Assembly (NCBI RefSeq): GCF_002803075.1
Contig: NZ_NNBK01000025.1
Coordinates: 38,248 to 102,247, forward strand
Source of the DNA: Streptomyces sp. CB01373
GTDB lineage: Bacteria > Actinomycetota > Actinomycetes > Streptomycetales > Streptomycetaceae
Length of the DNA stretch: 64,000 bases
Direction of reading: 5' to 3'
The notes below the pieces were generated by a model. The model had not been told where the DNA came from. It was given only the letters and a program-made list of their open reading frames with translations, and made no database searches. Below, piece by piece: positions 1 to 8,656 of this stretch; the stretch's first letter is position 1, and each line of letters opens with the position of its first letter. Made by a program: the position numbers and the translations under genes.

Positions 1-545
1 ACGAACACGGTGCGCCCTTCCCTCGCAAGGGAGGTGAGCAGGTTCCGGATCCAGAGGACGCCCTCGGGGTCCAGTCCGTTGACCGGCTCGTCGAGCATCA
101 CGGTCTGCGGATCGCCGAGCAGGGCGGCCGCGATGCCGAGCCGCTGGCCCATGCCGAGGGAGAAGGCACCGGCCCGCTTCTTCGCGACGCTGCCGAGACC
201 CGCGAGGTCGATGACCTCGTCGACCCGGCGGCGCGGGATGCCGTGCGTGAGGGCGAGCGCCCGGAGGTGGTTGTAGGCCGAGCGGCCCGGGTGGATCGAC
301 CTCGCCTCCAGCAGCGCCCCGACCTCCTGGAGCGGCGCCCGGTGGCGGGCGTAGCGCTGTCCGTTCACCGTGACGGACCCGCTCGTCGGCGCGTCCAGCC
401 CGACGATCATGCGCATCGTCGTGGACTTGCCCGCCCCGTTGGGGCCGAGGAAACCGGTCACCGTGCCCGGCTTCACGGTGAAGCCCAGCCCGTCAACGGC
501 TGTCTTCTCCCCGTACCTCTTGGTGAGCTGCTGTGCCTCGATCAT
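1..545 (-). CDS. ABC transporter ATP-binding protein, drug/ABC-2 type (partial)
   Basis: Reads leftward from an ATG at 545 preceded by a GAGGGA ribosome site and leaves the window, so about 181 residues are visible. The protein opens MIEAQQLTKRYG, has Walker A GPNGAGKS at residues 34-41, a variant signature SLGMGQR and Walker B VMLDEPVNGLDPEG. This order and the short spacing fit the CcmA/DrrA-type ATPases that power ABC-2 exporters of drugs or lipids at the membrane. The permease partner should lie just left of the window. The family call is firm; the substrate is unknown. Confidence 0.9.
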   Translation of the reverse strand, partial: MIEAQQLTKRYGEKTAVDGLGFTVKPGTVTGFLGPNGAGKSTTMRMIVGLDAPTSGSVTVNGQRYARHRAPLQEVGALLEARSIHPGRSAYNHLRALALTHGIPRRRVDEVIDLAGLGSVAKKRAGAFSLGMGQRLGIAAALLGDPQTVMLDEPVNGLDPEGVLWIRNLLTSLAREGRTVF

Positions 546-689
546 TCGCGTTCCCTCTTTCGGACTCCGGCGCGCCCTGCACGCCTGACGCCTCCTCCGT
601 CACACTAAGTCCGCGATCTGCCGCGTCCGGTGGTACCGGGGACTGAACAGCGCCAGGCAGGTGGTACCGGGGTACTACAGCCTGGCGCC

Positions 690-917
690 CTCGACAATGC
701 CCTGATGGAGTCCACGATCGGCCTCTTCAAAACTGAGTTGATCAAGCCCCGTCGGCCCTGGAGGACACTCTCCGAGGTCGAGCTGGCCACCGCCGAATGG
801 GTCGACTGGTACTGCCACCGCCGACTGCACGGTGAGATCGGGCACATCCCACCCGCCGAATACGAGACCAACTACTACCGAGCAACCACGAAACCCCAGG
901 TCACAGTCACGACCTAG
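690..917 (+). pseudogene. IS3-family transposase (orfB) C-terminal remnant
   Basis: The last ~75 codons of an IS3-type DDE transposase: the run ALMESTIGLFKTELI carries the catalytic glutamate, followed by WVDWYCHRRLHGEIGHIPP, typical of the rve domain end. An open frame extends back to 630 but residues before about 690 do not fit the family. The catalytic aspartates, orfA and the left end are missing. The sequence just after the stop, near 920-945, resembles an IS3 terminal region. A dead fragment. Confidence 0.8.
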
Positions 918-1103
918 AGTCTCGATCAAACCCGGAACGGTTCACCGCGCTGAACGGCCAACCACCCGCCAGCCGCGTCCCCAACCCAATCCGGTGTTAG
1001 CGGTGCTCGGTGGCCGGGCAGCGTCGCGTGAAGACACCTATCCCCAACACGGTCCTACAGACCTCCTGTGAGAGCGGTGCTCCCCGGCACATCCCGGTCA
1101 CCG

Positions 1104-1491
1104 CAGTGCCGCCGGTGTGGTCCATCAGCGCCCTGATCAGGTCGGCCGGTACGTCCCCTTCCCCGCGGGCCACGGCGGTCACGGCCCGTACCAGCCGGGG
1201 CCCGGTCGCCTCGTGCCGCCACGCCACCGCCCCGATCCCGCCGGCGATGATGTCCGCCAGCCCCGACTGCCGTAGCCGGGCCGTCACCAGCACCGCGCGC
1301 AGACCCTTGGAAGCAGCGCCGGCGCACCACTGCGTCACCGTCTCGTCGTCCGCGGAATCGGCCACCAGCAAGGACACCGTGCCTGGCCGGGAGATGTCAC
1401 CGACCAGCGCGACCGCCCGCTGGTCGGCCAGGTGGGCCCTGACCCCCGCGTCGGACAGCGGGTCCGACGCGTGCAGCAGGACCGGGACCGG
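1104..1491 (-). pseudogene. LuxR-type response regulator, receiver part only
   Basis: The minus frame 997-1671 contains a receiver-like stretch beginning PVPVLLHASDPLSDAGVR and running through LVTARLRQSGLADIIAGG to VPADLIRAL. This is the N-terminal half of a common Streptomyces LuxR-type regulator with an atypical receiver. The expected linker and HTH domain are absent; after residue ~190 of the frame the sequence turns unrelated. No good start codon precedes PVPVLL, so the 5' end may also be altered. The adjacent IS3 remnant suggests transposition-linked loss. Confidence 0.6.
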
Positions 1492-1671
1492 GGACTTGCC
1501 GCCGAGGCGCTGGAAGGCATGGGTCGGGTATCTCCCTGGTGACGCGAGCGTGGTGTGGCGGATGCCGGTGTGTGCTGTTGGCGGCATCCGCCGGTGTCTG
1601 CAGCAGGGTGCTCCCCGCGCGGCGTACCGCGGGGCGCGCGGGTGCCACCAGGTACTGCCGTACCTCCTCAT

Positions 1672-2051
1672 CCGGCTGTACGACGGCTGTCGGGGTGCGG
1701 TTCACCCCCTCGTGTCCCGCACTTCCGGTGTTCTCGGCCCGGCCGGTTCCGTGTTGCCGGCCCGGCCGGTCCCGTGGACGGCACGGCATTGGCCGGTCCG
1801 GTCCCGGGGCGTGGGTATTTCCCGGACGACACAGGTGAACCGGATCCGTTCTGCGGTCGTTGGGCAGGAGGAAGGGCGCCATCGTGGCGGCCGGGTGGAT
1901 TGCCGCCCCGCCGCCGGGCGTCGGCCGCAGCGTGGCGGCCCGGTGCCACCCGCCGCCGCCCCGGGTGTCCCCCCGTATCCGTCCGGTTTGCCTGTACCGC
2001 CGTCCCGAGGACCGCCGACGGGCCGTCAACTCTTGCCGAGAGGAGTACGCA
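1672..2051. other. Non-coding stretch upstream of the primase gene
   Basis: No convincing gene. It holds a short imperfect direct repeat (GGCCCGGCCGGTTCCGTG then GGCCCGGCCGGTCCCGTG near 1738-1782), and its end supplies the ribosome site of the primase gene. It may contain the primase promoter; none can be called with confidence. Confidence 0.4.
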
Positions 2052-3572
2052 GTGACCCGTGCATCCGAGCCCTTTGCCGCCTTCGTCGTGCGGACACCAC
2101 GGGGCGCAACCGCCCCTGCCTCCTGGGCCGGCGGCTCCGTGCCACCGGCCCGGGGTGGCGGGGAACGCGGCGCACACCTGGTGAACCGCGGTGACCCTGG
2201 GCTCACTCCCGACAGCCTGAGCTACCGGGGCAACGCCAAACTCTTCGCCGACCGCCACCGGCACGACTTCCGACACGTGCCCGGCCTCGGCTGGTACCGC
2301 TGGTCCGGCCACCGGTGGGAAGCCGACGACAGCGAGAGCGTGCTGTGGGCCGCCGGAGCACTGGCCGAAGCCCTGGCGGAGACGGACCCCACGGGCCGGC
2401 ACACGGACGCCGCGCTGCGCCGGCACCGGCGCCAGTCCCTGTCGACACCCGCCATCAGAGCCATGCTTGAACAGGTCCAGGCCGCGCCCGCCATGGTGCT
2501 GTCGGCCGCCCTGCTCGACGCGGACCCGCACAGCCTGTGCACCCCGGGCGGGGTGGTGGACCTGGCCACGGGCGAGGTGAGTCCCCCCGACCCCGAGCGC
2601 CATCTGCACTCGCGTGCCACCACCGTGCCGGTACGTGCCATGCCCATCCCCCGCTGGGAGCGGTTCCTGCGTGAGACCCTCGGGGAGGGGGGCGACGGCA
2701 CGGAACTGATCGGGTACCTGCACCGGCTGCTGGGCTACTCCCTGACCGGGGACGTCGAGGCCCAGGTCCTGCCCTTCCTGCACGGCCTCGGACACAACGG
2801 CAAGAGCGTGCTGCTCGGTGTGGTGCTGAGACTGCTGGGCGACTACGCCGATGCTGCCCCGCCGGGCTTCCTGATGGCTCACGAGTACGAGGAACACCCC
2901 ACCGACCTGGCGGAACTGCAAGGGCGCCGGGTGGTCGTCTGCGCGGAGCCGCGTTTCGGTGACCGCCTCGACGCGGCGCGCGCGACCTTCCTCACCGGCG
3001 GCGACCGGATCAAGGCGCGGCGCAGCGGCCAGGGAATCTTCGGCTTCGACCCGACGCACAAGCTCTGGCGGGTCGGCAACCACCGGCCGGAGGTGTCGGT
3101 GGGCGATCCGGCCCTGTGGCGGCGCATCCGGGTCATCCCCTTCCGGCACGTGGTGACGGACGAGCGACGGCTGGACAACCTGGCGGAGGTCCTCGTGGCC
3201 GAGGAAGGGCCCGGCATCCTGCACCGACTGGTCACCGGCGCCGGCCACTACGCGCGCGGATCGCGTGACCTCACCGGCCCGTCCTTGGTGCGGCAGGCCA
3301 CCGCCGCCTACGTCGACACCGAGGACCACGTCGGTCGCTTCCTCGCCGAGCACCGCGCCGACGCACCGTCCGGGACCGGTGGCGTGCAGTCCGGGCTGTA
3401 CGCCCTCTACCGGCACTGGTGCAGGCTGGAGGGCTGCTGCCCCGCGCCCCCGCGGGCCTTCGCCGCACGCCTCCAGGAGACGGCCGGCGCCCGCGGGGAG
3501 CGGGAGACGTTCCCGGCCCACCCGCACACGTCCACGTCCGTGTCGGGCGGCGCTCTCGGGCGGTTCTCGTGA
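2052..3572 (+). CDS. Phage/plasmid P4-family primase/helicase
   Basis: 506 residues from a GTG at 2052 placed behind GAGAGGAG; the open frame continues 64 codons upstream but lacks a ribosome site there. The N-terminal part resembles the D5_N domain (LFADRHRHDFRHVPG, WYRWSGHRW). Walker A LGHNGKSV lies near residues 243-250. The run VVVCAEPRFGDRLDAARATF, then IKARRSGQ and HKLWRVGNHRP, matches the helicase core of P4 alpha-type proteins. The family unwinds or primes DNA during replication of phages, plasmids and integrative elements. No other replication, integrase or capsid gene is adjacent, so this looks like an orphan from a lost element. Confidence 0.88.
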   Translation: MTRASEPFAAFVVRTPRGATAPASWAGGSVPPARGGGERGAHLVNRGDPGLTPDSLSYRGNAKLFADRHRHDFRHVPGLGWYRWSGHRWEADDSESVLWAAGALAEALAETDPTGRHTDAALRRHRRQSLSTPAIRAMLEQVQAAPAMVLSAALLDADPHSLCTPGGVVDLATGEVSPPDPERHLHSRATTVPVRAMPIPRWERFLRETLGEGGDGTELIGYLHRLLGYSLTGDVEAQVLPFLHGLGHNGKSVLLGVVLRLLGDYADAAPPGFLMAHEYEEHPTDLAELQGRRVVVCAEPRFGDRLDAARATFLTGGDRIKARRSGQGIFGFDPTHKLWRVGNHRPEVSVGDPALWRRIRVIPFRHVVTDERRLDNLAEVLVAEEGPGILHRLVTGAGHYARGSRDLTGPSLVRQATAAYVDTEDHVGRFLAEHRADAPSGTGGVQSGLYALYRHWCRLEGCCPAPPRAFAARLQETAGARGERETFPAHPHTSTSVSGGALGRFS

Positions 3573-3733
3573 GATCGCTGCCCGCCGGCCGGTCCGGCAC
3601 CCATACCAGGGACGGCCCGGCCGCCCCGTCGGCCGCGGCAACGCCCGTCCGGCAGGGCTGACGCTCCGTAAGGGGGCTTGTGCGCCCGGGCGGTGCCGAT
3701 TCCACGACCATGCAGACCCAATCGGTTGTATGC

Positions 3734-3757
3734 AATTCAGTTGTACACAACTGAATT
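3734..3757. promoter_or_regulatory. Perfect 24-bp palindrome, candidate operator of the secreted hydrolase
   Basis: An AT-rich perfect inverted repeat centred on TTGTACACAA (3741-3750), extended on both sides to AATTCAG and CTGAATT. It lies 88 bp before the ATG at 3846. The core recurs at 23226 before another hydrolase gene. A TetR- or MarR-type repressor site is the natural reading; the binding protein is not identified. Confidence 0.65.
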
Positions 3758-3845
3758 TGACGCTGTGTTTCTTGGTGAGGCGGGGTCCGCTTCGCCGGCC
3801 CGACCCGACCAGGGGCGACAGCCCGAGGACAGAAGGAAGCCCACG

Positions 3846-4676
3846 ATGCGCATCACCCGCCCGACCCGCCGCTCTGCCCTGCTCGGCGTCACCGCAGCCG
3901 CCGGCCTGGCCGTCACCGCCCTCACCCTCCCCGCCACGGCCGGGACGGAGCCCCGCCACCAGGACCGGCCGACCATCGTGCTGGAGCACGGCGCGTTCGC
4001 CGACGCCTCCAGCTGGGACGGGGTCGAAGAACGGCTGCGGCGCGCCGGCTACCCGGTGGTGGCCGCCGCCAACCCGCTGCGCGGACCGGCGACCGACGCC
4101 GCCTACCTGCGCAGCGTCGTCGACCACATTGACGGCCCGGTGGTCCTGGTCGGCCACTCCTACGGCGGCACCGTCATCAGCCAGGCCGCCGCGGGACTGG
4201 AGGGAAAGGTCAAGGCACTCGTCTACATCGCGGCGTTCCTGCCCGACACCGGCGAGAGCTCGCTCGGACTGACAGGCAAGTTCCCCGGCAGCACCCTCGG
4301 CCAGGTGGTCGCCACGGTGAACTACACCCTGCCGGACGGCAGCCAGGGCGCCGACGTCTACATCAAGCCGGACAAGTTCCGCCAGCAGTTCGCCGCGGAC
4401 GTACCGGCGGACAAGGCACGGCTCATGGCCGCCGGGCAGCGCCCGATCGCCGCCGCCGCGCTGGAGGAGAAGTCCACGAAGGCCGCCTGGAAGACGATCC
4501 CCTCCTGGTCGCTGGTCACCACCGAGGACCGCAACATCCCGGTGGCGGCCCAGCGCTTCATGTCGGCCCGCGCCCACGCCCGCACCACCGAGATCGACGC
4601 CTCGCACGCGGTGTCCGTCTCCCACCCCGCGGCGGTCGCCCGCATCGTGGAGCAGGCCGCCCGCACCATCCGCTGA
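3846..4676 (+). CDS. Secreted alpha/beta hydrolase
   Basis: 276 residues from the ATG at 3846 (GAAGGAAG ribosome site). An N-terminal export signal with paired arginines (TRPTRRSALLGVTAAAG) and a hydrophobic segment ends near the run of alanines at 30-32, suggesting secretion, perhaps by Tat. The fold follows: IVLEHGAFADASSW oxyanion region, nucleophile elbow GHSYGG with Ser105, and a C-terminal histidine in DASHAVSVSHP. It resembles the EstC/YcjY-like esterases. The preceding palindrome suggests induction by a small molecule. A second hydrolase follows at 4760, possibly co-transcribed. Confidence 0.88.
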   Translation: MRITRPTRRSALLGVTAAAGLAVTALTLPATAGTEPRHQDRPTIVLEHGAFADASSWDGVEERLRRAGYPVVAAANPLRGPATDAAYLRSVVDHIDGPVVLVGHSYGGTVISQAAAGLEGKVKALVYIAAFLPDTGESSLGLTGKFPGSTLGQVVATVNYTLPDGSQGADVYIKPDKFRQQFAADVPADKARLMAAGQRPIAAAALEEKSTKAAWKTIPSWSLVTTEDRNIPVAAQRFMSARAHARTTEIDASHAVSVSHPAAVARIVEQAARTIR

Positions 4677-4759
4677 CCGGCGGCCTCGCCCCCGCGCGGG
4701 CCGCCGTCACCCCTCACCACCACCTCGCAACAACCACACCCACACGAAAGGCGGCCACC

Positions 4760-5593
4760 ATGCCGTTCATCACCGTCGGCCAGGAGAACTCCACCAGCAT
4801 CGACCTCTACTACGAGGACCACGGCACCGGGCAGCCGGTCGTGCTGATCCACGGCTACCCGCTCGACGGCCACTCCTGGGAGAAGCAGTCCGCCGCGCTG
4901 CTGGCGGCCGGCTACCGCGTCATCACCTACGACCGGCGCGGCTTCGGCCGCTCCAGCCAGCCCACCACCGGCTACGACTACGACACCTTCGCCGCCGACC
5001 TGAACATCGTCCTGGAGACCCTCGACCTCCACGACGCCGTCCTCGTCGGCTTCTCCATGGGCACCGGCGAAGTCGGCCGCTACCTCGGCACCTACGGCTC
5101 CGCCCGGATCGCCAAGGCCGCCTTCCTCGCCTCCCTGGAACCGTTCCTGCTCAAGACCGACGACAACCCCGAGGGCGTCGACGGCAGCATCTTCGAAGGC
5201 ATCAAGCAGGCCGTCACCGCCGACCGGTACGCCTACTTCAGCGCGTTCTACCAGGACTTCTACAACCTGGACGAGAACCTCGGCACCCGCATCAGCGAGG
5301 AGGCCCTGCGCAACAGCTGGAACGTCGCAGCCGGCGCCTCCTGGTACGCCTCGCTGGCCTGCGTGTCGACCTGGACCACCGACTTCCGCGCCGACATCCC
5401 CAAGATCGACGTACCGGCGCTGATCCTGCACGGCACCGCCGACCGGATCCTGCCGATCGCGGCCACCGGGGAGCCGTTCCACAAGGCGCTCCCGCAGGCC
5501 GACTACGCCGTCGTCGAGGGCGCCCCGCACGGCCTGCTGTGGACCCACGCCCAGGAGGTCACCGACGCCCTGCTCGCATTCCTGGCCAAGTGA
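4760..5593 (+). CDS. Alpha/beta hydrolase, cofactor-free haloperoxidase type
   Basis: 277 residues from ATG at 4760 behind AAAGGCGG. Very typical of non-haem chloroperoxidases: VVLIHGYPLDGHSWE (residues 27-41), YDRRGFGRSSQP, elbow GFSMG with Ser99, acid in LHGTADRILP, and histidine in EGAPHGL. No signal peptide, so cytoplasmic. The family consists of esterases with perhydrolase side activity; the natural substrate is not deducible. It lies 83 bp after the secreted hydrolase in the same direction and may share its transcript. Confidence 0.9.
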   Translation: MPFITVGQENSTSIDLYYEDHGTGQPVVLIHGYPLDGHSWEKQSAALLAAGYRVITYDRRGFGRSSQPTTGYDYDTFAADLNIVLETLDLHDAVLVGFSMGTGEVGRYLGTYGSARIAKAAFLASLEPFLLKTDDNPEGVDGSIFEGIKQAVTADRYAYFSAFYQDFYNLDENLGTRISEEALRNSWNVAAGASWYASLACVSTWTTDFRADIPKIDVPALILHGTADRILPIAATGEPFHKALPQADYAVVEGAPHGLLWTHAQEVTDALLAFLAK

Positions 5594-5636
5594 CGCAGAG
5601 CGGCGGGTCCCCCCTCGCCGGACGATGAACCACACG

Positions 5637-5668
5637 CACCCCGCTACCGTTCCCGCGGTGACGGGGTG
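5637..5668 (+). terminator. Hairpin after the haloperoxidase-like gene
   Basis: Stem CACCCCG/CGGGGTG with an inner ACCG/CGGT extension and a small internal mismatch, 44 bp after the stop at 5593. No U tract follows, which is common in Streptomyces. Plausible terminator. Confidence 0.45.
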
Positions 5669-5720
5669 CCGTCGTCGTTGGAGCCCCGGGGAACTCGACC
5701 AGGAAAAGTGACGTACCACA

Positions 5721-6080
5721 GTGAACATCGCACTGACGGCGGTGACCGTGCTCTGTGGGGGATTCTTCCTGACCGGCGGGACGGGACAGATGCTGGGCCG
5801 GTGGCAGGCGCTCACCCCCGCCGCCGCGTGCGGTTTCTCCCCTGCCGCGTGCCGGGTCATCGGCCTGCTGGAACTGCTCGGCGGCGCCGGTCTGCTGCTC
5901 GCCTACCGTCATCCCACGGCGGGGTGCGTCGCCGCGCTGTGCCTTTTCATGCTCACCGTCGCCGCCTACGTCTACCACAGCTGGTACCACGAGCGCGGCC
6001 TGCGCCTGGTGGCGGTCGCCACGGTCCTGCTGTGCGTGGCCTGGGGCCTCTACGCGGCCCGCGTGCGCAGGATCGCGGGC
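5721..6080 (+). CDS. DoxX-like small membrane protein (3' end unresolved)
   Basis: Starts at GTG 5721 and shows four hydrophobic segments (around residues 3-22, 47-66, 70-88, 98-112) with the DoxX-like motif GLLELLGGAGLL. Homologues are about 110-130 residues long, so the end should fall near 6060-6100. However, no stop appears in this frame until 8132, after passing antisense through the AAA ATPase gene; neither of the other frames stops nearby either. The true end is therefore unknown: a lost stop or a small deletion is likely. Role of the family: integral membrane, sometimes linked to thiol or redox homeostasis. Confidence 0.6.
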
Positions 6081-6082
6081 AG

Positions 6083-6135
6083 GGCAGGCGTGCCGCCCGC
6101 CGGAGCCCACGGCCCCGGCGGGCGGCACGCCTGCC
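6083..6135. terminator. Long perfect hairpin between convergent genes
   Basis: A 21-bp perfect inverted repeat (6083-6103 with 6115-6135) around an 11-nt loop, lying between the DoxX-like gene and the AAA ATPase gene, whose 3' ends face each other. Probably a bidirectional terminator. Confidence 0.75.
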
Positions 6136-6176
6136 GAGGGCCGCGCTGCGGCTCACCCCGCACCGCCGTACTGGGA

Positions 6177-7229
6177 TCAGAGCACGGCCCCGCTGTGCCG
6201 CACCCGGCCGCCAACGGCCGCGGGCACCCCCGTCGGCAGGTCCTCCGGCAGCAGGGTGCGCAGGTCGCCGACGCTGGGCAGTTCCAGGTCGGCCAGCCGT
6301 CGCGCCTGCCGGGTCACCATTTTCTCCAGCAGCTTCCGGGCGAGCCGGCCGTTGCCGAACGACCGGTCCCGCGGCAGGCCGTCCACATGGGCGTGCAGTG
6401 CGGCGAGCGCGTCGGGGTGGTACTCGTAGCCGGATGCGGACGCGTGCCGTTCGACGATGGTGACCAGTTCGTCGGTGCTGTAGTTCTCGAACTCCACGGT
6501 CCGCGAGAAACGGGAGGCCAGGCCCGGGTTGGAGGCGAGGAACCGCTCCATCTCCTCGGTGTAGCCGGCGACGATGACCACGATCTCCTCGCGATGGTCC
6601 TCCATCAGCTTCAGCAGGGTGTCGACGGCTTCGCGCCCGAAGCCGTTGCCGGAGGCACCCTCGGGCGTGAGGGTGTACGCCTCGTCGAAGAACAGCACTC
6701 CGCCCAGCGCGCTGGTGAAGACCTCCTTGGTCAGCTGCGCGGTGTGCCCGACGTACTGGCCCACCAGATCCGCCCGCGTGACCTCCACCAGCCGGGCGGC
6801 GGGCAGCACACCGAGGGAGTGCAGCAGTTCCGCGTACAGCCGGGCCACGGTGGTCTTTCCGGTGCCGGGCGGCCCGGTGAAGACCAGATGGTGACTGATG
6901 CGCGGGGCGGGCAGCCCGGCCGCTGCCCGCTGCCGGGCGTTGGACAACAGACTGACCAGGTCGTTGACGTCGTGCTTGACCGCGCCCAGGCCCACCATGG
7001 AGTCCAGCCGTTCCAGCGGGCTCGGTTCGGCCTCACAGTCCTCGGCCGCACCGGGGGCGGCCGCCGCGTCCCCGACGTCCTGCGGCAGCAGCAGCGTCAG
7101 ATCCCGCTCACCGATCTCGGCCATCCCCGCCAGCCGGAACGACTGACGGTCGATCATGTCCTCGAACACCCCGCCGGCGTACGAGGAGACCCCGGCCTGG
7201 GCTGCCGCACGCGGTCGGGAAGGCCGCAC
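6177..7229 (-). CDS. AAA+ ATPase of the CbxX/CfqX (SpoVK, EccA-like) type
   Basis: 350 residues if read from the GTG at 7229; an ATG at 7157 gives 326. Core motifs: GLGAVKHDVNDLV, Walker A GPPGTGKT (residues 119-126), ADLVGQYVGHTA, Walker B LFFDEAY (179-185), sensor-1 region VIVAGYTEEMERF, arginine finger ASRFSRTVEF, and sensor 2 FGNGRLARKLLEKM. These ATPases remodel protein partners; in actinobacteria they occur beside type VII secretion or sporulation genes. Relatives often carry a long N-terminal domain, so this copy may be shortened at its 5' end. It is the last of three co-directional minus-strand genes after an ECF sigma and an anti-sigma factor. Confidence 0.85.
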   Translation of the reverse strand: MRPSRPRAAAQAGVSSYAGGVFEDMIDRQSFRLAGMAEIGERDLTLLLPQDVGDAAAAPGAAEDCEAEPSPLERLDSMVGLGAVKHDVNDLVSLLSNARQRAAAGLPAPRISHHLVFTGPPGTGKTTVARLYAELLHSLGVLPAARLVEVTRADLVGQYVGHTAQLTKEVFTSALGGVLFFDEAYTLTPEGASGNGFGREAVDTLLKLMEDHREEIVVIVAGYTEEMERFLASNPGLASRFSRTVEFENYSTDELVTIVERHASASGYEYHPDALAALHAHVDGLPRDRSFGNGRLARKLLEKMVTRQARRLADLELPSVGDLRTLLPEDLPTGVPAAVGGRVRHSGAVL

Positions 7230-7396
7230 CCGACGGTGGGCCGGGGGCCGGTATGTGACGAGGCGTCATGTGGCGGTGATGCCTTGGTGCACCGGGCCGG
7301 TCCCGCTGCCCGTACCCCGACAACGACGGCACTCGGCGACCGGTTCACCCGGCACGAGGAAGAGTTCCCGGTCCCGGTTCGAGGGACCACGCCCGG

Positions 7397-7450
7397 CACC
7401 GCACCGGCCTTCGGCACCGCACCGGCCTTCGGCACTGCACCGGCCTTCGG
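7397..7450. repeat. Three tandem 18-bp units
   Basis: GCACCGGCCTTCGGCACC repeated three times with one or a few changes, between the AAA and anti-sigma genes. On the minus strand one frame would read (KAGAVP)n, but no credible protein is attached. A local slippage tract. Confidence 0.7.
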
Positions 7451-7473
7451 TCGGGGGCCCGGAGCTCTTGGAC

Positions 7474-7824
7474 TTAGAGCTCCGGACAAAAGTGGGGCCC
7501 GGTGGCCCTCGACATCCGGTCGGCCGTGCCGTGCCGGGTGCGACCTGCTCGCGGGTGCCAGTGGTCCCGGGCGTCGGCGGCGGCCTCGTGCGGCCCCGGC
7601 GTTCTCCTCGGAGCGGTCCCGGCGCCGGTTGACGGAAGTTCTTCGAATGCGCACAGACCGACGCTCTGGAGCAGCAGGGTCACATCGGCGAGCCGCTGCC
7701 GTTCGGCCGAGCACTCGGCACAGTGGCCGAGGTGCACGGAGTGCTCGGCGTCCAGCCCGCCGTGCCGGTACCCGAGCAGGGCCTGGACGGCCGGCTCTTC
7801 CCTGGTCTGCTCGCAGTTCACCAT
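7474..7824 (-). CDS. Zinc-finger anti-sigma factor, no membrane anchor
   Basis: 116 residues from ATG 7824 (MVNCEQTREEPAVQAL). The ZAS motif H-x3-C-x2-C is present as HLGHCAEC, followed by a helix ERQRLADVTLLLQSVGL, as in anti-sigma factors that bury an ECF sigma factor. Most relatives have a membrane segment and an extracellytoplasmic sensor after this; here the C-terminal half is low-complexity and soluble, so it is either a cytoplasmic anti-sigma or truncated. It follows the sigma gene at 8075-8656 in the same direction with a 250-bp gap. Confidence 0.7.
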   Translation of the reverse strand: MVNCEQTREEPAVQALLGYRHGGLDAEHSVHLGHCAECSAERQRLADVTLLLQSVGLCAFEELPSTGAGTAPRRTPGPHEAAADARDHWHPRAGRTRHGTADRMSRATGPHFCPEL

Positions 7825-8074
7825 GTCTCCATCGGCGTTGGCTCCGGCTGCCACGGCTGGAACGTCCCCGCTGCCGGACCGGTTCACTCCCTCCCGCCCT
7901 GGGCGGAACGCCTCTTCCTGTCCCGCCCGGAACGGTTCCCGGCCGGGAGGTGCCGCTCGGGGCGGGAGCGGACCGGGCAGGACGGGAAGAGGGACGGCAG
8001 GGCCAGGAAGCCGGAGGGAGGGCACGCCGGTGCGGACCGCCGGCCCCATCGGCCGCGCGGTGCCCGTACCGTGG

Positions 8075-8656
8075 CTACTCGCCGAGTACGCCCCGCCGCT
8101 CCAACGCCTTGCGCAGGGCCCGCATGGCGTAGAAGGCACGGCTCTTGACGGTGCCGGGCGGGATGCCGAGGTGTTCGGCCGCCTGAGCCACGCTGCATTC
8201 CAGGTAGTACATGAGCCGGATGACTGTCCGCTGCTGCTCGTTCAGCTCCCGCAGCGCCTCCAGCACCACGTGGGAGGTGATCGTGGCGTCCATGCCGTCC
8301 CAGGCGGCGTCCAGTTCCTCGACCGGCATCAGCTCCAGCGGCCGGAGCCGTCGGGCCCGGTGATGGTCGATGACCAGGTTCCTGGTCACGGTGAACAGCC
8401 AGGGCCGGATGTGCTCGCCGCGGGTGCCCAGGAACCGTGCGTGTTTCCAGGCGCGGGCCGCCGTTTCCTGGAGGATGTCCTCCGCCTTGTGCCAGTCCCC
8501 GTCCAGCAGTCGCGCGGCGTACCGGACGAGCAAGGGCCCGTACTGCTCGTAGATGTCCTGGATGAAAGCGTCGTGGTCGGGGTCCGACGTGACATGCCGG
8601 GCATGTGCCCGGGTTGGAGCGAGGGTGGCGATCCCCGCTTCCGCGATCCCGTTCAT
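8075..8656 (-). CDS. ECF-family RNA polymerase sigma factor
   Basis: 193 residues from ATG 8656. Region 2 is seen as AFIQDIYEQYGPLLVRYA, DWHKAEDILQETAARAWKH and RPWLFTVTRNLVIDHHRA; region 4 as ALRELNEQQRTVIRLMYY and the HTH PPGTVKSRAFYAMRALR. This matches the SigL/SigK-like ECF group of actinobacteria, normally held by a ZAS anti-sigma factor, and the next gene downstream encodes one. The target promoters are not evident; autoregulation is likely. Confidence 0.92.
   Translation of the reverse strand: MNGIAEAGIATLAPTRAHARHVTSDPDHDAFIQDIYEQYGPLLVRYAARLLDGDWHKAEDILQETAARAWKHARFLGTRGEHIRPWLFTVTRNLVIDHHRARRLRPLELMPVEELDAAWDGMDATITSHVVLEALRELNEQQRTVIRLMYYLECSVAQAAEHLGIPPGTVKSRAFYAMRALRKALERRGVLGE

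Noticed and set aside
1668..4625. 985-codon minus-strand open frame
   Set aside because: It runs antisense to the primase and hydrolase genes, is low-complexity (Gly, Arg, Val) and has no domain; long antisense frames are common at this G+C.
6180..8132. Extension of the DoxX frame as a ~800-aa protein
   Set aside because: Beyond residue ~120 it is the mirror of the AAA and anti-sigma genes, with no protein-like composition.
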